Positions 3,367-5,101 of a stretch of DNA of 5,101 bases are shown here, piece by piece. Position 1 is the first letter of the stretch. Each line of letters starts with the position of its first letter. The stretch is from JACPIN01 sp964367085 (lineage in GTDB: Archaea > Nanobdellota > Nanobdellia > SCGC-AAA011-G17 > ARS1403): NCBI GenBank assembly GCA_964367085.1, contig CAYIWL010000057.1, positions 1 through 5,101 on the forward strand. Direction: 5' to 3'. A program made the translations under genes and the position numbers. The notes below the pieces were generated by a model. That model was given only the letters and a program-made list of their open reading frames with translations, did not search any database and was not told where the DNA came from.

Positions 3367-5101
3367 TTAAGTTTCTGTTCCTTCAATATTTATCGGGCAG
3401 GAATCTCCTTCGCAAACTGGGCAATCATGGTTAAAAGAGTTTAGTGCTATTTCTTTGTAATCCCCCATTTCTGAAAAGAATACTGCAATATCTTGATAAT
3501 TATAAGAAACCTCTTCAGCTTCATATACATGTTTTCCTAAGAGGGGCTGTCCGTAAGAGAGGGATAATCTTTGAAGTGATATAAAAAATACGTTTTCTAA
3601 TCTACCGCTATTACGAATACTAACGGTAGATTTTCCTTTATTTCCAGCTGTAATTATAGTTGGCAGAGTTTTGCTTTTCCCCTTTAAATAATTCAAAAGA
3701 TTTTCAGCAAAATCATACCCATAACATTGAGAAATTATTAGAGTCACTTCATCTAAATCTCCTCTCTCAAGCAATATTTCTCCAAATTCATCAAATCTAA
3801 AGCCTTCGCATGTTTCTATAGACTCCTCGTCTATAATATCAGGAGTACCCCGAGCTAAACATAAATAACTTGGCGATCCATGAGTAGTAGGCCATATCAC
3901 TGTTTTTCCCCTAGACTCAGCAATAATTTCCTTTATTGTTTCTTTACTTTGCATTCCTTGAAGTGGCGATGTAACTATCCCCTCCCAATCCCCTTTTCTA
4001 TTACTGGCAAAATCATTAATTTTTCGGCTTTGTTCAATCATTCTTCCTTCTTCATGTGCAAAAGCTATAAAAGTTTCTTCTCCTCCCAAAATTATTTTTT
4101 CACCGAAAATTTCTCTTTTCTTTAATATATCATCTATTGATCTTTCTATGCCTTCAATATCCTCATTTTCTCTAATTACATCTCTAAAAACTGCAAGAGA
4201 TATTGTATTCCTAATTATTTTTTCATAATTTGATATTTTAGGATGGTTATAGATTCTAAGAAATAAATCATTTTTTTGCATAAGGCCAAATAAAACTTCT
4301 GGGGAGATGGAGTTGTGGTTAGATAATATAAACTCTATATTACTTACTACACGTACATTTTCAGGATAATCTAGTAAGAAATCGACAATTAAATTTTTTC
4401 CATCATTGTCAAGATCACCTTTTTCTAATGCTTCAATTAAATAGCCTATTGTAAATCTTCCCAGATAGGTTGGTTTTAATCTCCATTTTCCCTCATAAAA
4501 TTCAAAGTTATAAAAGCTATTTATGACTAATTCTATAGTTTGTGGTTGAGAACCCGCAGTATAAAAAGCAAAAGCTATACTCGGAAGTTTTTGAAATATA
4601 TAATCCGCTATATCGTTTTTTGTTTGGTCACCATAATAACTTCGAATGTTTTGTATTAACCCTCTAATTATATGGAGCATCCTTTCTTTAGAAATTTTTA
4701 CAGAGTATAAAGTTGATAATGTACTGTCAAGATTATTATAGACGAAAGATACTTCCTCGTCTGAAATAAACTGAAGAAGTGAAATAATCTCTTCAGAACT
4801 AATACAGATTTTAGTTGCAGACTCTAAAATTTCTTCAATAAGATATTCCCTACTTCCATCACTAAAGATATAGGCATCATTCAAGCTTTTTTCTTTTTCC
4901 CTTAGGAAGATTATTCTCGAATCTTTTAGCACTTTTTCTACCATCATTTTTATTTCCTCCTCTGATGGATTACACCTATTTTCCGTTTTCCTCCTCAACT
5001 CCTCTTTTATTTCCTCCTTAAACTCATATCCATTATCTCCCAGCTTTAAAGAATCAACAGCAGATAAAGCATTTTCCAATCCTAAAGAAGAAAAAGTATT
5101 C
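3367..5101 (-). CDS. Large protein with caspase/CHAT-like (clan CD) cysteine peptidase motifs, N-terminus probably outside window
   Basis: The frame is open from the right edge to the TAA at 3367. A TTG at 5079 gives 570 residues, but it has no properly spaced Shine-Dalgarno site and seven further codons upstream are open, so the gene probably starts beyond the window. Residue numbers count from that TTG. Residues 1-330 are mostly charged and helical-looking without a recognised domain. Residues about 330-540 look alpha/beta: strand TVIWPTTHGSP with H400-G401, then strand VTLIISQCYG with C452, then PTIITAGNKG. His-Gly and a Cys after a hydrophobic strand, 52 residues apart, is the layout of clan CD peptidases (caspases, gingipains, CHAT). 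D222-D226 with G227 resembles part of a calcium loop. The C-terminus has a CPVC-x4-C cluster (C553, C556, C561), possibly metal-binding. No family is named with confidence, and the peptidase call is inference from motifs. It looks more AT-rich than the S-layer-type gene. Confidence 0.65.
   Translation of the reverse strand, partial: NTFSSLGLENALSAVDSLKLGDNGYEFKEEIKEELRRKTENRCNPSEEEIKMMVEKVLKDSRIIFLREKEKSLNDAYIFSDGSREYLIEEILESATKICISSEEIISLLQFISDEEVSFVYNNLDSTLSTLYSVKISKERMLHIIRGLIQNIRSYYGDQTKNDIADYIFQKLPSIAFAFYTAGSQPQTIELVINSFYNFEFYEGKWRLKPTYLGRFTIGYLIEALEKGDLDNDGKNLIVDFLLDYPENVRVVSNIEFILSNHNSISPEVLFGLMQKNDLFLRIYNHPKISNYEKIIRNTISLAVFRDVIRENEDIEGIERSIDDILKKREIFGEKIILGGEETFIAFAHEEGRMIEQSRKINDFASNRKGDWEGIVTSPLQGMQSKETIKEIIAESRGKTVIWPTTHGSPSYLCLARGTPDIIDEESIETCEGFRFDEFGEILLERGDLDEVTLIISQCYGYDFAENLLNYLKGKSKTLPTIITAGNKGKSTVSIRNSGRLENVFFISLQRLSLSYGQPLLGKHVYEAEEVSYNYQDIAVFFSEMGDYKEIALNSFNHDCPVCEGDSCPINIEGTET

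Noticed and set aside
3880..4125. Plus-strand open frame of 81 codons rich in Phe, Ser and Cys
   Set aside because: It is antisense to the caspase-like domain, with composition typical of the complement of Lys/Glu-rich coding sequence and no start signals.
5073..5087. TTG at 5079 as the true start of the caspase-like gene
   Set aside because: AGGA on the minus strand is only one base from the TTG, too close for a ribosome site, and the frame remains open to the window edge, so a start further upstream is more likely.

Overview
The window looks like a low-GC archaeal chromosome segment, most plausibly from a DPANN lineage (Woesearchaeota/Pacearchaeota-like). The evidence is BRE/TATA promoters ending at leaderless starts, an S-layer-type secreted protein of a kind common in those genomes, a dolichol/polyprenol kinase-family enzyme, and a RelE-like toxin paired with a small winged-helix protein. 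This assignment rests on sequence character and family memory, not on a marker gene. All six genes recognised lie on the minus strand, and no RNA gene of a known family or CRISPR array was seen.

Reading in the direction of transcription (right to left): 5101-3367 is the 3' part of a large protein, probably cut at the right edge. Its C-terminal half carries a His-Gly and a Cys block resembling clan CD (caspase/CHAT-like) cysteine peptidases. The gap 3366-3120 holds a 101-bp imperfect palindrome (3209-3309) bounded by 6-bp direct repeats, which looks like a miniature inverted-repeat element or a structured RNA. It also holds a promoter-like repeat (3182-3205) and a pair of 16-bp AT-rich direct repeats against the start of the next operon. 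3119-2485 is a two-gene toxin-antitoxin-like operon with an ATGA overlap, a winged-helix protein first and a RelE/ParE-fold toxin second.

After a 92-bp gap with a strong promoter, 2392-1308 is a second two-gene operon with a 16-bp overlap: a PAP2-family lipid phosphatase, then a polyprenol/dolichol kinase-family membrane protein. The two enzymes have opposing phosphate chemistry and probably act on isoprenoid lipids at the membrane. From 1225 to the left edge runs a separately promoted S-layer-type protein with a signal peptide and tandem beta-sandwich-like domains; its C-terminus lies outside the window.

One coherent reading is that the left half serves the cell envelope: a surface protein beside enzymes that could recycle or salvage the lipid carrier used for surface glycosylation. 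The right half looks like accessory DNA: toxin-antitoxin, MITE-like element, repeats and a caspase-like protein. The 24-bp near-identical repeats on both sides of the toxin-antitoxin operon may mark how that cassette arrived, or may only be two copies of a strong promoter consensus.
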